DNA of 64,000 nucleotides from the NCBI GenBank assembly GCA_020026155.1, contig JAHHQX010000003.1, positions 61,306 to 125,305 on the forward strand, written 5' to 3'. The notes beneath the pieces were generated by a model. It was not told the DNA's origin. It made no database searches and saw only the letters and a program-made list of their open reading frames with translations. Below are positions 40,881 through 51,546 of this stretch, in pieces. The translations under genes and the position numbers were made by a program. Numbering within the stretch: position 1 is the first letter of the stretch; each line of letters begins with the position of its first letter. The DNA is from Actinobacillus sp. GTDB lineage: Bacteria > Pseudomonadota > Gammaproteobacteria > Enterobacterales > Pasteurellaceae.

Positions 40881-41014
40881 TTTTTTATTATCCCTATTTT
40901 CTATAATGACAACCAAAATTAAAGGGTTATTTAAATAGCCTAGCACACAATTACAATTTAACTTTTAGGGTATACCGACATTTAACAATGTCAACATTAT
41001 AGGAGATACTGACA

Positions 41015-42430
41015 ATGAGTATGCGTATTGAAGAAGACCTACTTGGCAAACGCGAAGTTCCTGCTGAAGCTTATTGGGGCATCCATACTTTGAGAGCAAA
41101 AGAAAATTTTAATATTTCTAATAATAAAATTTCTGATATTCCAGCTTTTGTTCGCGGAATGGTAATGGAAAAAAAAGCAGCTGCGTTAGCAAATGGTGAA
41201 CTTGGTGCGATTCCACAAGATGTCGCCGATGCAATTGTTAAAGCATGCGATATCATGTTAAAAACTGGCAAATGCTTCGATCAATTCCCAAGCGATGTAT
41301 ACCAAGGTGGTGCTGGTACTTCTGTGAATATGAATACCAACGAAGTGATTGCAAACCTTGCACTCGAAATTCTTGGTCATAAAAAAGGGGAATATCAATA
41401 CGTTAATCCTTGCGATCATGTAAACGCAAGCCAATCTACTAACGATGCTTATCCTACTGGCTTCCATCTAGGTTTATATATTAGCGTTCAAGAGCTTCTC
41501 GAAAAAATTAAATACTTACAACAAGGTTTCGAGGCAAAAGCAAAACAATTTGCAAAAGTGTTGAAAATGGGTCGTACCCAACTACAAGACGCTGTTCCAA
41601 TGACCCTCGGTCAAGAATTTAAAGGTTTTGCTGTTTTACTTGAAGATGAAGCTCAAAATATTGCTACTGTTGCAAAACAATTATTAGAAGTTAACCTCGG
41701 TGCTACCGCAATTGGTACTGGTGTGAATGCCCCACAAGGCTATTCAGAACTTGCAGTGAAACATTTAAGTGAAGTAACTGGTTTTGAATGTTCTTTAGCG
41801 CGTGATTTAATCGCTGCAACTTCAGATTGTGGTGCTTATGTTGCCGTACAAAGTGCACTAAAACGTATGGCAGTTAAACTTTCTAAAGTATGCAATGACT
41901 TACGTTTACTTTCTTCTGGTCCACGTGCAGGCTTAAATGAAATTAATCTTCCTGAACTTCAAGCAGGTTCTTCAATTATGCCAGCTAAAGTAAACCCTGT
42001 TGTTCCAGAAGTAGTTAACCAAGTGTGCTTTAAAGTAATTGGTAATGATACTACTGTAACCATGGCTGCTGAAGCGGGTCAATTACAATTAAATGTAATG
42101 GAACCTGTTATTGCACAAGCAATGTTTGAAAGCATTAGCTTACTCACTAATGCCTGCGTTAATCTTCGTGATAAATGCGTTGATGGCATTACTGCTAATG
42201 AAGATGTTTGCAAAAACTACGTACTCAACTCAATCGGTATCGTAACCTACTTAAATCCATTTATTGGTCACCATAATGGCGACATCATTGGTAAAACTTG
42301 TGCGAAAACTGGTAAGAGCGTACGTGAAGTTGTATTAGAAATGGGTCTTCTATCAGAAAAAGAATTAGATGATATTCTTTCTGTCGAAAACTTAATGAAT
42401 CCTACTTATAAAGCTAAATTAAATAAATAA
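41015..42430 (+). CDS. aspA: aspartate ammonia-lyase
   Basis: Deaminates L-aspartate to fumarate; 471 residues, fumarase/aspartase superfamily. The signature [12 protein letters not shown] and the active-site segments [14 protein letters not shown] and [17 protein letters not shown] are present. TAGGAGA precedes the ATG. In this anaerobic setting it can feed fumarate to the FrdABCD reductase at the left of the window. Confidence 0.98.
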   Translation: MSMRIEEDLLGKREVPAEAYWGIHTLRAKENFNISNNKISDIPAFVRGMVMEKKAAALANGELGAIPQDVADAIVKACDIMLKTGKCFDQFPSDVYQGGAGTSVNMNTNEVIANLALEILGHKKGEYQYVNPCDHVNASQSTNDAYPTGFHLGLYISVQELLEKIKYLQQGFEAKAKQFAKVLKMGRTQLQDAVPMTLGQEFKGFAVLLEDEAQNIATVAKQLLEVNLGATAIGTGVNAPQGYSELAVKHLSEVTGFECSLARDLIAATSDCGAYVAVQSALKRMAVKLSKVCNDLRLLSSGPRAGLNEINLPELQAGSSIMPAKVNPVVPEVVNQVCFKVIGNDTTVTMAAEAGQLQLNVMEPVIAQAMFESISLLTNACVNLRDKCVDGITANEDVCKNYVLNSIGIVTYLNPFIGHHNGDIIGKTCAKTGKSVREVVLEMGLLSEKELDDILSVENLMNPTYKAKLNK

Positions 42431-42463
42431 TCTCCCATATTTCAGAATATCGATTCATAGTTT

Positions 42464-42496
42464 ACGGAAATGCCAACGTGCATTTCCGTTTTTTTA
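42464..42496 (+). terminator. aspA terminator
   Basis: Stem ACGGAAATGC (42464-42473) / GCATTTCCGT (42480-42489) followed by seven T. Confidence 0.9.
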
Positions 42497-42539
42497 TCCC
42501 TAATTCACACCATTTGTATTAAATAACGTCAATACGATA

Positions 42540-42980
42540 TAAAAAATATGGATAACTACTGTCTATTTTCCTCAAATAACCTTATCCATAAGGTTATAGT
42601 TTATAAAAATGTTGAATAACTAAGCATTATTCTCTTAAAAACTAGAAGTTATCCTTATTGCGATTAAAAATTATACAGGTATTTTAAATTGACTTCCAGT
42701 TATTCACAATATTACAACCACAAATATAACATATTGATTATAAAAGATATTTTTAAAAATAAAATTTTAAAAATATAAAACAATTAACTTATTCAGCAGT
42801 TATAATAAAATCTATCACAATTTTATCCACAGAAAACTTGGATAACTTATTTTCAGATAAAACCGATTGTAAAAAAGGCATTTTAAGAAATTAAAATATT
42901 TTGCTTTTAATATTAAGATTATTTTAAGAACATTTATCGATTAAAAATAAACACACAAGATTAAAGTTATCCACAGAATT
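42540..42980. other. AT-rich non-coding region with DnaA-box cluster
   Basis: No gene between the aspA terminator and uvrC. There are two perfect DnaA boxes TTATCCACA (42823-42831 and 42967-42975) and one TTATTCACA (42700-42708). Near-matches are TTATCCATA (42582-42590 and, minus strand, 42547-42555), TTATCCTTA (42649-42657) and the minus-strand 42837-42845. One near-match lies in a 22-bp palindrome (42576-42597: ATAACCTTAT, CC, ATAAGGTTAT). A very A/T-rich stretch (about 42735-42790) could unwind. It resembles a replication origin or DnaA-binding locus. No GATC site was found, which argues against a SeqA/Dam-controlled oriC. Confidence 0.5.
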
Positions 42981-42987
42981 ATTAACA

Positions 42988-44829
42988 TTATATACTTTGC
43001 AAAGTATCATGAATCAACTCCGCTAATGCGTGAGAAATGCCGGGTACAGCAGCAATATCCTCTAGGCTTGCATTTTTTATCCCCTGCATTCCGCCTAAAT
43101 ATTTCAACAATGCTTGTCGGCGTTTTGGTCCCACGCCCGCAATGCCCTCTAACCCACTTTGTGTGAAAGCTTTTTGACGTTTTTTACGATGCCCCGTAAT
43201 AGCATGGTTATGACTTTCATCACGAATATATTGAATCAGGTGCAAGGCGAGATCATCGCTAGGTAAATGGATTTCTTCCCCCGTATCCCCCATAATCAAA
43301 GTTTCTAAACCCGCTTTACGATCAACCCCTTTAGCCACACCGACCAATTTCACTTTCTTTTTATCCCAAGGTACATCTAAACTTTCAAAAACACTTAACG
43401 CACGATTAAGCTGTCCTTTTCCCCCATCAATAAACAAAATATCAGGGATTTTTTCTTCTTCTAAAGGACGACCGTAGCGTTTACGTAATGCTTGTTCCAT
43501 TGCTGCGTAGTCATCCCCACCAGTGATACCTGAAATATTAAAACGTCGATAATCTGCTTTAAAGGGTCCATTTTCATTAAAAACCACACAAGATGCGATT
43601 GTCTGTTCACCCATCGTATGGCTAATATCGAAACATTCCATACGTTTAATTTTTGGTACGTTAAGTAATTTTTCTAATTCTTGGTAACGTTCGCTAATTA
43701 ATTGACTTTGTTTCAATTTATTTTTCAATGCTGCTTGTGCATTCATTTCTGCAAGTTGTAAATAGCGCATTTTCTCCCCTTTAATATGAGATTGAATTTG
43801 CACTTTACGCCCCGCTTTCTCGCTTAAAATCGTTGTTAATTCTTGGGCATTTTCTAAGTGTCTATTAACGATAATCCCATGCGGTAAGCTTCGTCCTTCG
43901 TGGGCTTCTAAATAGAATTGCCCTAAAAACGTTTCAATGATTTCATCTAAATCAGTGTTACGCGGCACTTTTGGAAAATAACAACGATTTCCCAATACCT
44001 TCCCTTGACGAATAAAGAGTACTTGTACGCATGCAATACCTTGCTGGTACATAACCGCGACAATATCTAAATCATCTTGACGCTCTTTACTGATAAATTG
44101 TTTTTCAATCACAGCACGGACAGCCTGAATCTGATCACGGTAGCGTGCGGCATCTTCAAAATTCAATGCCATACTCGCTTCTTCCATTTTCTTAATTAGA
44201 TGTTCACGAACCTGTTCATCTTTTCCTTGTAAAAACAAACGCACAAGGTTGACTTGATTATTATATTCTTCATCCGTAACATGCCCTGGCACACAAGGTG
44301 CAGAACACCGTCCTATCTGATATTGCAAACAAGGTCGTGAGCGACTTCGATACATTGCATTTTCGCATTGACGTACAGGAAAAAGTTTTTGAATAAGATA
44401 AAGCGTTTCACGAACACTACTCGCTTGTGGATATGGACCGAAATATTCGCCCGCAATTTTTTTTGGTCCTCGATGTGAAGTCAATCTTGGATGTTTTTCT
44501 TTAGTGAGAAGAATATAGGGATAAGCCTTATCATCACGTAACAACACGTTATAGCGTGGCTGAAACGTTTTAATATAGTTATGTTCAAGCAGTAATGCTT
44601 CGGTTTCGCTACGGGTAATCGTGGTTTCAATATGATCGATTTGTTTAACCAACGCTTCTGTCTTACGATTATCTAATCGGCTGCGAAAATAGCTACTCAA
44701 GCGTTTCTTTAAATCTTTCGCTTTCCCTACATAGATCACCACATTATGTTCATCGAACATCCGATAAACACCAGGTAAATGCGGTACAGTTGCTAGAAAT
44801 TTTTTCGCATCAAAATTAGCCGTTGGCAT
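42988..44829 (-). CDS. uvrC: excinuclease ABC subunit C
   Basis: UvrC makes both incisions in nucleotide excision repair with UvrAB; 613 residues. Domains in order are the N-terminal GIY-YIG nuclease ([19 protein letters not shown]), the Cys-rich region with [17 protein letters not shown], the UvrB-binding UVR motif (about residues 205-240), an RNase H-like C-terminal nuclease ([24 protein letters not shown]) and tandem helix-hairpin-helix motifs ([16 protein letters not shown]). The stop is near the last DnaA-like box. Confidence 0.97.
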   Translation of the reverse strand: MPTANFDAKKFLATVPHLPGVYRMFDEHNVVIYVGKAKDLKKRLSSYFRSRLDNRKTEALVKQIDHIETTITRSETEALLLEHNYIKTFQPRYNVLLRDDKAYPYILLTKEKHPRLTSHRGPKKIAGEYFGPYPQASSVRETLYLIQKLFPVRQCENAMYRSRSRPCLQYQIGRCSAPCVPGHVTDEEYNNQVNLVRLFLQGKDEQVREHLIKKMEEASMALNFEDAARYRDQIQAVRAVIEKQFISKERQDDLDIVAVMYQQGIACVQVLFIRQGKVLGNRCYFPKVPRNTDLDEIIETFLGQFYLEAHEGRSLPHGIIVNRHLENAQELTTILSEKAGRKVQIQSHIKGEKMRYLQLAEMNAQAALKNKLKQSQLISERYQELEKLLNVPKIKRMECFDISHTMGEQTIASCVVFNENGPFKADYRRFNISGITGGDDYAAMEQALRKRYGRPLEEEKIPDILFIDGGKGQLNRALSVFESLDVPWDKKKVKLVGVAKGVDRKAGLETLIMGDTGEEIHLPSDDLALHLIQYIRDESHNHAITGHRKKRQKAFTQSGLEGIAGVGPKRRQALLKYLGGMQGIKNASLEDIAAVPGISHALAELIHDTLQSI

Positions 44830-44915
44830 AAAAATACCTCTTTAGATTCATCAAAGTTACAGCATAATTTTCTCTATCTTTAATGTCAAAATGAAGTTAT
44901 TTTTTATGAATTTAT

Positions 44916-44951
44916 AAAAATGCCACCATCTATATTTTCTAAATGGTGGCA
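44916..44951 (-). terminator. terminator of the FecCD-type ABC operon
   Basis: Stem TGCCACCAT (44921-44929) / ATGGTGGCA (44943-44951); on the minus strand it is followed by TTTTTAT. Just past the binding-protein gene. Confidence 0.8.
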
Positions 44952-44958
44952 TAACATC

Positions 44959-45987
44959 TTATTGATTAGTTAGTGGTGGTAAGGCTTGTAAAATTCGGTC
45001 TGCTTGTTGTTTATCTAATGGATAGTCAAAAAATCGTTGATAAAATTGTCGAGTAATTTGGTTAATATCCTCATTTGCAAAAAGCGTAGGATGGAGTATT
45101 TTCGCCGCCCATTGAATTTGTAGCGCACTCTCTGGCCCATAACGATCCCATAAGAACACGCCAAATGGATTACGATATACCTGCCCTTTCTGCACAGCTG
45201 TTAGTTGTGAAAGTACTGTATAATTAGGGCTATCGGCTAACTTACCTGCATTTCCTTGTAAAATGATAATATCGGGTTGCCATGCTAGAATTTGCTCCGC
45301 AGTAACAGGTTGCATATTGCCCTTCACAGTCGCTGCATTACGTCCACCCGCAATATGGATCCAGTCATCTATCAAAGAATTTGTCCCATCAACTTTAAGT
45401 GGATTCAAGGAAGAAATATGCAAAACTTTAGGGCGGTGAACATGATCCGATGTCGCTAATTTGGTTTGAATACGAGCAATTTGTGTATCGAGATATTGAT
45501 TATAATCCTCTGCTCGTTGGAGTGCGGATGAAGTCCCCATTGCTTTTGCCGTAATAAGCATTGTTTTTTTCATGCCTTCCAAGGTATGGAAAAAAACTTC
45601 AACCGTTGGAATCCCCTCCGCTTGCATTGTAGCAATCTGTGGATCCCCTTTCGGTACAAAAGCGAGTTGCACTTTTCGATTAAGCAATGCTTCAATATTA
45701 AACAGTTTACCTTGCCCCAATAGTGCATGATTTAAGGAAGGTTGAACTTTAAACATCCAAGGACGACTTTCAGGATGGTTGAGGGTTGCAACAATTTTAT
45801 TGCCTTCGCCCAGCACCATTAATTCTGCTGTATGCGCAAACCACGCATCCGCCACTCGCTCTATTGGTTGGTCCGGTAATACTACCTGATTTCCTGAAAC
45901 ATCTGTAATTTCTTGAGCGTGTGCTTGGATTGGTAACGCAACACAACCTAATAATAAATAAATCATGGACTTAAATTTAAACATCAT
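44959..45987 (-). CDS. ABC transporter substrate-binding protein (BtuF/FecB-type)
   Basis: Periplasmic binding protein of the peripla_BP_2 family (metal chelates, cobalamin, molybdate); 342 residues. The signal peptide ends near IQAHAQ. Family features are ITDVSGNQVVLPDQPIERV, LMVLGEGNKIVATL, and a C-terminal RYGPESALQIQWAAKIL. No lipobox. With the ATPase and FecCD permease upstream it makes a full importer. Haemophilus MolBCA (HI1470-HI1472) has this architecture and carries molybdate/tungstate, but iron-chelate, nickel or cobalamin transport cannot be excluded. No clear Fur box was found before the operon. Confidence 0.8.
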   Translation of the reverse strand: MMFKFKSMIYLLLGCVALPIQAHAQEITDVSGNQVVLPDQPIERVADAWFAHTAELMVLGEGNKIVATLNHPESRPWMFKVQPSLNHALLGQGKLFNIEALLNRKVQLAFVPKGDPQIATMQAEGIPTVEVFFHTLEGMKKTMLITAKAMGTSSALQRAEDYNQYLDTQIARIQTKLATSDHVHRPKVLHISSLNPLKVDGTNSLIDDWIHIAGGRNAATVKGNMQPVTAEQILAWQPDIIILQGNAGKLADSPNYTVLSQLTAVQKGQVYRNPFGVFLWDRYGPESALQIQWAAKILHPTLFANEDINQITRQFYQRFFDYPLDKQQADRILQALPPLTNQ

Positions 45988-46012
45988 GTTTCCTCATATT
46001 CTCATATTAAAG

Positions 46013-46783
46013 TCATGCTAAAGAACGGAACGTAAAAAAACGTCCCTCGGGTAAATCAAGTTGGCGAGTCGATAAATGAAATAATTTTGCGATAAGATCA
46101 GCGGTAATAACATGGCTTGGATAATCATCCGCCAGAATTTTACCGTCGTGCAAAACAATAACCCGATCACAAAACATCAAAGCATGTTCGGGATTGTGTG
46201 TAATGGTTAGGACCGTTCGTCCCGTTTTACTAAGGTCTTTAAGTAAAGCGAGCAATCGTATTTGACTACCATAATCCAAACCATTAGTAGGCTCATCTAA
46301 TAAAATTAATGGGGTTTGTTGGACTAACGCACGTGCTAACAACACTCGCTGACGTTCACCACCTGAAAGGGTCGTATAGGCTCGCTGGCGCAGATACAAA
46401 ATATCCATTTGTTGCAATGCCAACTCAATATTCTGTTGCTGACTATCAGTAGGCTTTTGAAAAAAATGTAGATAAGGCAACATCCCTTGTGCTACCACTT
46501 CTTCAACCTTATAAGGAAAATGTGGCGTATGTTGTTGAGGAACATAGGCAATTTCTTGCGCTAATGCTTTTCGCGACCACTGTGCTAACGATTTATTTTG
46601 AATAAAAATATCGCCTTGTGTCTTTTTTAAAATGCCTAAAAGTAACTTTAATAATGTACTTTTTCCCGCTCCATTCGTACCAAGTAAAGCAATATTTTCA
46701 CCCTGTTTTATATCGAAAGAAATATCATTTAAAATCAATTTATTGTCAGTTTGATAACATAAATTTTGGCAAGATAATAACAT
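46013..46783 (-). CDS. FecE-type ABC transporter ATP-binding protein
   Basis: Cytoplasmic ATPase of the importer, about 256 residues. Walker A GTNGAGKST, signature LSGGERQRV, Walker B LILLDEPT and switch His in LTITHN are all present. The start at 46783 is chosen because its ATG overlaps the permease stop (TGATG) and the protein then begins LLSCQNLCYQ. The frame also reaches 46798 inside the permease gene. It is translationally coupled to the permease. Confidence 0.88.
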   Translation of the reverse strand: MLLSCQNLCYQTDNKLILNDISFDIKQGENIALLGTNGAGKSTLLKLLLGILKKTQGDIFIQNKSLAQWSRKALAQEIAYVPQQHTPHFPYKVEEVVAQGMLPYLHFFQKPTDSQQQNIELALQQMDILYLRQRAYTTLSGGERQRVLLARALVQQTPLILLDEPTNGLDYGSQIRLLALLKDLSKTGRTVLTITHNPEHALMFCDRVIVLHDGKILADDYPSHVITADLIAKLFHLSTRQLDLPEGRFFTFRSLA

Positions 46784-47832
46784 CAGATACCTCGCCAATT
46801 ACGCAATAATAAAAAGAAAAACAACATTGCACCTAATAATTCCGTCACTACTCCTAGCGGAATTTCACTGACGCTTAATAAGCGGGCTAAATCATCAGAA
46901 AGAATTAAAAAAATCGCCCCTAAAATGGCACTCAATGGCAAAACAAAACGGTGACTTGCTCCCCAAATGAGTCGTGTTAAATGTGGAATTAACAAGCCAA
47001 CCCAGCCAACTACACCCGCAATACACACTGTAATTGCTGAGATAATCGTTGCCAACAAAATAATAAAATACCGCATTTTCACAACAGGAATACCAAGGCT
47101 TAATGCTTCTTCATCACCTAAAGACATCGCGTCTAATTGGCGTCCCAAGCAGAGTAAAATAAACATAGCGAGAAATAAGATAGGACATAAAATCGCGACT
47201 AGCGGTAAAGATATACTGCTTAAACTTCCTAAGAGCCAGTAAACAATACTTGGTAACTGATCTTCTGGATCGGCAATGTACTTCACTAACGACAGTAATC
47301 CAGCAAAAAATGCATTGCTGATAATCCCCCCTAAGATGAGTAATAAGATCGAATCTCCTCCGATACGTTTCGCGATAAGCACACCAACTAACACGGCAAT
47401 ACAGCCAAATAGACAGGCTAATAAAGGTACAAGAAGATGCCCTCCATTTAAAATCAGTCCTAATGCTGCACCAAATGCACAGCCATTTAACACCCCAAGA
47501 AGCGCGGGAGAAACCAACGGATTTCGGAAAACAGCTTGAAATGCTGTACCGGCTAATGCTAATCCTGCTCCCACTATCATTGCCGTTAAAATTCGTGGAA
47601 AACGTCCATGCCAAATTACCGCATTAATGATATGTGCATAATTAGAGGATAAAAAATGCGTACCACAAAATTTATCTACTATCGCTTCAATAAAATGAGA
47701 AAAGGTTATCGGATAACGACCTAGGATGAGGGAACCACTCGCAACGCATAATAAAAGTAGAGCCATGCAGATAAGTGAACATCCTAATCGTGACAGCGGA
47801 GAAAGGGATTGGGGTGTGGAAGGTGCTAACAT
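46783..47832 (-). CDS. FecCD-type ABC transporter permease
   Basis: BtuC/FecCD family permease, 349 residues with about ten membrane helices. Conserved are GRFPRILTAMIVGAGLALAGTAFQAVFRNPLVSPALLG and the GLLIPHLTRLIWG...HRFVLPLSAILGA region. It is first gene of the three-gene importer operon that lies between uvrC and kdsB, two genes that are neighbours in H. influenzae. Confidence 0.9.
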   Translation of the reverse strand: MLAPSTPQSLSPLSRLGCSLICMALLLLCVASGSLILGRYPITFSHFIEAIVDKFCGTHFLSSNYAHIINAVIWHGRFPRILTAMIVGAGLALAGTAFQAVFRNPLVSPALLGVLNGCAFGAALGLILNGGHLLVPLLACLFGCIAVLVGVLIAKRIGGDSILLLILGGIISNAFFAGLLSLVKYIADPEDQLPSIVYWLLGSLSSISLPLVAILCPILFLAMFILLCLGRQLDAMSLGDEEALSLGIPVVKMRYFIILLATIISAITVCIAGVVGWVGLLIPHLTRLIWGASHRFVLPLSAILGAIFLILSDDLARLLSVSEIPLGVVTELLGAMLFFFLLLRNWRGI

Positions 47833-47899
47833 AAATAATTCTAAACAATGCCAATATAAAATATTATATAGTGTTTTTTATTTTTACTATATCTTTTTT

Positions 47900-47929
47900 A
47901 AAAATTTTTCCGAAAATTGGGGCGTGATA
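47900..47929 (-). repeat. CACGCCCC repeat upstream of the ABC operon / after kdsB
   Basis: Minus-strand copy: ATCACGCCCC, AATTTTC, GG, AAAAATTTTTA, next to the kdsB terminator. Confidence 0.85.
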
Positions 47930-47937
47930 AAAATTGA

Positions 47938-47959
47938 AAAGCGCTCCAAAGAGCGCTTT
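47938..47959 (-). terminator. kdsB terminator
   Basis: Stem AAAGCGCTC (47938-47946) / GAGCGCTTT (47951-47959), directly after the kdsB stop in the minus direction. Confidence 0.75.
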
Positions 47960-47970
47960 ATTTTTAAGTC

Positions 47971-48738
47971 TTATGCAAGTATTTGTCTGACTTTTTCTAA
48001 ATCTTCTGCCGTATCTACACCCACAGCCGGTACTTCCTTAGCTAAAGCGATATGGATTTTTTCACCATGCCAAAGAACACGCAACTGCTCAAGGCTTTCA
48101 ATTTGCTCTAAAGGACTCGCATCCCATTCCACATACTGCTTAATAAAACCAGCACGATACGCATATAATCCAATATGGCGTAAATATTGCGCTTGCCATT
48201 TAGGATCAAGAACTTTAGGCTCTTTCGCAAAATTATCACGTTGCCAAGGAATCGGTGCGCGGGAAAAGTATAAGGCATTCCCATTTTTATCTTTTACTGC
48301 TTTCACCACATTTGGATTAAACAGTTCATCAAGATCATCAATTTGAACGCCAAGTGTCGCCATTTTCGCCGATTGTGTAGCGAGATTTTCAGCAACTTGG
48401 TGAATAATTACAGGTGGAATAAGGGGTTCATCGCCTTGGACATTCACCACGATTTCATCATCAGCTAATCCCAATTTTTCAACCACTTCCATCAAACGTT
48501 CCGTGCCTGAAGAATGCGTTGTTTTAGTCATACAAACTTCACCACCGAATGCGGTAACAGCATCCGCGATACGTACGTCATCAGTTGCCACAATTACACG
48601 ACTTGCGCCCGCTTGTTGGGCTTGTTTCCAAGTGTGATAAATCATTGGTTTCCCAGCAATATCTAAAAGCGGTTTACCTGGTAAACGGCTTGATGCATAG
48701 CGTGCAGGGATTACGACAGTGAAAGAAAGCGACTGCAT
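47971..48738 (-). CDS. kdsB: CMP-KDO synthetase
   Basis: 3-deoxy-manno-octulosonate cytidylyltransferase, activating KDO with CTP for LPS synthesis; 255 residues. Present are [35 protein letters not shown] and [12 protein letters not shown]. It is downstream of lpxK and msbA, all envelope genes, and works after KdsA in the same pathway. Confidence 0.97.
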   Translation of the reverse strand: MQSLSFTVVIPARYASSRLPGKPLLDIAGKPMIYHTWKQAQQAGASRVIVATDDVRIADAVTAFGGEVCMTKTTHSSGTERLMEVVEKLGLADDEIVVNVQGDEPLIPPVIIHQVAENLATQSAKMATLGVQIDDLDELFNPNVVKAVKDKNGNALYFSRAPIPWQRDNFAKEPKVLDPKWQAQYLRHIGLYAYRAGFIKQYVEWDASPLEQIESLEQLRVLWHGEKIHIALAKEVPAVGVDTAEDLEKVRQILA

Positions 48739-48747
48739 AGTATCTCC

Positions 48748-49740
48748 TTACTTTTTATTTTTTTGTTTTTGAGACCACGCCTCAATTTTCGATAAAATAT
48801 TTCCTGTAATTTGCGCCTCAACAGGGACATACCACCAATTTGATTTCGCAAAAGGGTGGCATTTTACGGCATCTTTTTCTGTCATAAAAACTGGCATATC
48901 GTCTGGTAAATTGGCTAATAAACTTTGATCAAAGGCTTGATGATCCGCAAATGCAAAGGTATCTTGCAAAATGATATCCATATCCGTCAACATATCGAAG
49001 AAACGTCGCGGATTACCAATTCCCGCCAATGCGATGGCAGTTTGATGTTGAAAATCGTCTAAAGATTTACGCTCTCCTGTTTGCACATTAATCGCACAAG
49101 ATGGAATGAGTTGCATAACATTTTGGGAATATGGTGTTAAACCGCCATTATTAATAATAAGATCAACGGATTGTAATCGTTTTTCAGATTCACGCAATGG
49201 ACCTGCTGGCATCAATAAACCATTCCCTAGCCCACGTCTTGCCTCAATCACAACGATTTCGAGATCACGAGCCAACGCATAATGTTGCAAACCATCATCA
49301 CTTAAAATCACATCTAACGGATAATGTTGTTGCAAAAGCTCAATCGCTTGCTGACGATTTGCCCCGATACACACGGGCACCCCACTTCGCTTAGCTAGCA
49401 ATAAAGGTTCATCACCTACTTCAGTGGCGGGATCATCTATTTTCACAATACGCGGATAATAAGGCGATTTGCTACCATAACCGCGTGAGATGATACCAAC
49501 CTTTAAACCATTTTTCTGTAATAGTTCGGCAAGCCATAGCGTAACAGGGGTTTTTCCATTCCCACCAACCGATAAATTACCAATGATAATCACGGGAATT
49601 GTTGGGCGATAGGCTTTAAGAATATGCACACGGTAAAGAGTTTTACGGAGCCATGCAATAAAACCAAATAACCAAGCTAATGGCAGCAGAATAGCTGCCA
49701 TTAAGCGTGCTTTAAATGACTTTTGATACCAAAAATCCAT
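48748..49740 (-). CDS. lpxK: tetraacyldisaccharide 4'-kinase
   Basis: LpxK phosphorylates the 4' position of the lipid A disaccharide; 330 residues, N-terminal membrane-associated helix then a P-loop kinase. The phosphate-binding loop is GNLSVGGNGKTPVT, and the catalytic ILSDDGLQHYALARD and GNPRRFFDML segments are seen. It sits between msbA and kdsB, with 11 and 9 base spacers, in an envelope operon. Confidence 0.96.
   Translation of the reverse strand: MDFWYQKSFKARLMAAILLPLAWLFGFIAWLRKTLYRVHILKAYRPTIPVIIIGNLSVGGNGKTPVTLWLAELLQKNGLKVGIISRGYGSKSPYYPRIVKIDDPATEVGDEPLLLAKRSGVPVCIGANRQQAIELLQQHYPLDVILSDDGLQHYALARDLEIVVIEARRGLGNGLLMPAGPLRESEKRLQSVDLIINNGGLTPYSQNVMQLIPSCAINVQTGERKSLDDFQHQTAIALAGIGNPRRFFDMLTDMDIILQDTFAFADHQAFDQSLLANLPDDMPVFMTEKDAVKCHPFAKSNWWYVPVEAQITGNILSKIEAWSQKQKNKK
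48775..48803 (+). repeat. CACGCCCC repeat inside the lpxK 3' end
   Basis: CCACGCCTC, AATTTTC, GAT, AAAATATTTC, antisense within lpxK coding sequence; lpxK reads it as I-L-S-K-I-E-A-W. Confidence 0.7.
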
Positions 49741-49751
49741 CGTATGCCCTA

Positions 49752-51500
49752 CTACGCACTGAATTGCATTTCATGTAATTGTTTGTAACGACCATTCATT
49801 TTGAGCAAGCCCGCATGCGTACCACGTTCAACAATTCGACCGTGCTCAAGGACGAGAATTTCATCCGCATTTTCAATGGTAGATAGACGGTGCGCAATAA
49901 CAAGTACAGTACGATCTTTTTGAATTTCTTCAAGCGCTGATTGAATAGCACGTTCTGATTGGGTATCCAACGCAGAGGTTGCTTCATCCAAAATAAGCAC
50001 TGGTGAATCACGCAATAATGCACGCGCGATAGCTAAACGTTGACGTTGCCCACCAGAAAGGCTCATACCATTTTCACCAATAACCGTGTCTAAGCCATTC
50101 TCTAAGTTATCAATAAATTCCATCGCATGTGCAGCTTTAGCAGCGGCGATAATTTGTTCTCGAGAATACTTATCTGCAGCCGCATAAGCGATATTGTTTG
50201 CGATCGTATCATCAAATAAATGGACTTGTTGAGAAACCATTGCACAGTTTTGACGTAAATTACGTAAGCGATAATCCATAATATCCACGCCATCTAAGGT
50301 AATTTGCCCTTGCTCTAAGTCATAGAAACGGGTCACCAAGTTTGCAATGGTTGATTTACCAGAACCTGAATGTCCTACCAATGCTACGGTTTTTCCGTGA
50401 GGTACAGAGAAACAAATATCATGCAATGCTGGTAATTCCTTGCCTTCGTATGTAAAAGTAACATGTTTAAACTCAATGTCCCCCTTCGCACGCGCCACTT
50501 CATATTTACCGTCATCTCGCTCAGTATCCAGATCCATTAATGCAAATAAGGTTTGGCAAGCCGCCATACCACGTTGAAAAGACGCATTTACATTAGTAAG
50601 TGATTTGAGTGGACGCATCATTGCAAGCATTGAAGAAAATACTACGGTGAAGTCCCCTGCCGTGAGATGACTTGTCATAATTTGTGGAATAGTAGCTAAG
50701 TACAACACAGCAGCCAATGCAAAAGATGCAATGATTTGAACCACTGGATCCGAAATTGCCTCAGCAGTCATCACTTTCATTCCTTTACGGCGCATATCAT
50801 TACTTACATGGTTAAAGCGTTTCTCTTCCACTTCTTGACCGCCAAAGGATAACACCACGCGATGCCCTTTTAACATTTGTTCAGCTGTTGCCGTAAGTTG
50901 CCCCATTGAGTTTTGCATATTTTTACCTAAACGACGGAACGTTTTAGAAACAACACTAATCACTACCGCAATCACTGGTGCAATTAAAATTAATACCAAT
51001 GAAAGATGCCAACTCGTATAGAACATCACAGTTAATAATGAGCCAACGTATACGGTTTCACGCACAATGGTGGTTAAAGCACCTGAAGCGGAGTGTGCAA
51101 CCTGTTCACTATCGTAGGTAATACGAGATAAGAGCTTACCTGTCGCGTGTTGGTCAAAAAAGCGTACCGGAAGGTACATCAAATGGCGGAAAAGGTTACG
51201 ACGCATTTGCATTACGACTTTCCCAGATACCCATGCTAAGCAATAGGTGGATACAAAGTTAGAACATCCTCGGAAAAAAATAAGGATAACGACGACAAGA
51301 GCCATCATGCGTAAAAAGTGCGAATCCGCCTTGCCAAAACCATCATCCAATAGTGGTTTTAACATTTGAATTAAACTTGCATCAGCGAGTGCATTAATAA
51401 TTAACGCAATACCTGCTGCTACTAAACCCCATTTATATGGCGCAATTGTCGGCCAAAGTCTTTTAAAAGTACGGAATGTTGAGAGATCTTTATCTTGCAT
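49752..51500 (-). CDS. msbA: lipid A export ATP-binding/permease protein MsbA
   Basis: Homodimeric ABC exporter that flips lipid A-core across the inner membrane; 582 residues. Six membrane helices occupy about residues 1-320. The nucleotide-binding domain has Walker [11 protein letters not shown], signature [16 protein letters not shown] and Walker [14 protein letters not shown]. Upstream of lpxK and downstream of comEC. Confidence 0.97.
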   Translation of the reverse strand: MQDKDLSTFRTFKRLWPTIAPYKWGLVAAGIALIINALADASLIQMLKPLLDDGFGKADSHFLRMMALVVVILIFFRGCSNFVSTYCLAWVSGKVVMQMRRNLFRHLMYLPVRFFDQHATGKLLSRITYDSEQVAHSASGALTTIVRETVYVGSLLTVMFYTSWHLSLVLILIAPVIAVVISVVSKTFRRLGKNMQNSMGQLTATAEQMLKGHRVVLSFGGQEVEEKRFNHVSNDMRRKGMKVMTAEAISDPVVQIIASFALAAVLYLATIPQIMTSHLTAGDFTVVFSSMLAMMRPLKSLTNVNASFQRGMAACQTLFALMDLDTERDDGKYEVARAKGDIEFKHVTFTYEGKELPALHDICFSVPHGKTVALVGHSGSGKSTIANLVTRFYDLEQGQITLDGVDIMDYRLRNLRQNCAMVSQQVHLFDDTIANNIAYAAADKYSREQIIAAAKAAHAMEFIDNLENGLDTVIGENGMSLSGGQRQRLAIARALLRDSPVLILDEATSALDTQSERAIQSALEEIQKDRTVLVIAHRLSTIENADEILVLEHGRIVERGTHAGLLKMNGRYKQLHEMQFSA

Positions 51501-51546
51501 AAAATGTATTCATATAATTAAAAAAAACGCGCTATTGTACCTTGAT

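Noticed and set aside
42540..42980. Calling the DnaA-box region oriC outright
   Set aside because: No GATC sites, unusual gene neighbourhood, and no skew data. Reported only as a DnaA-box cluster.
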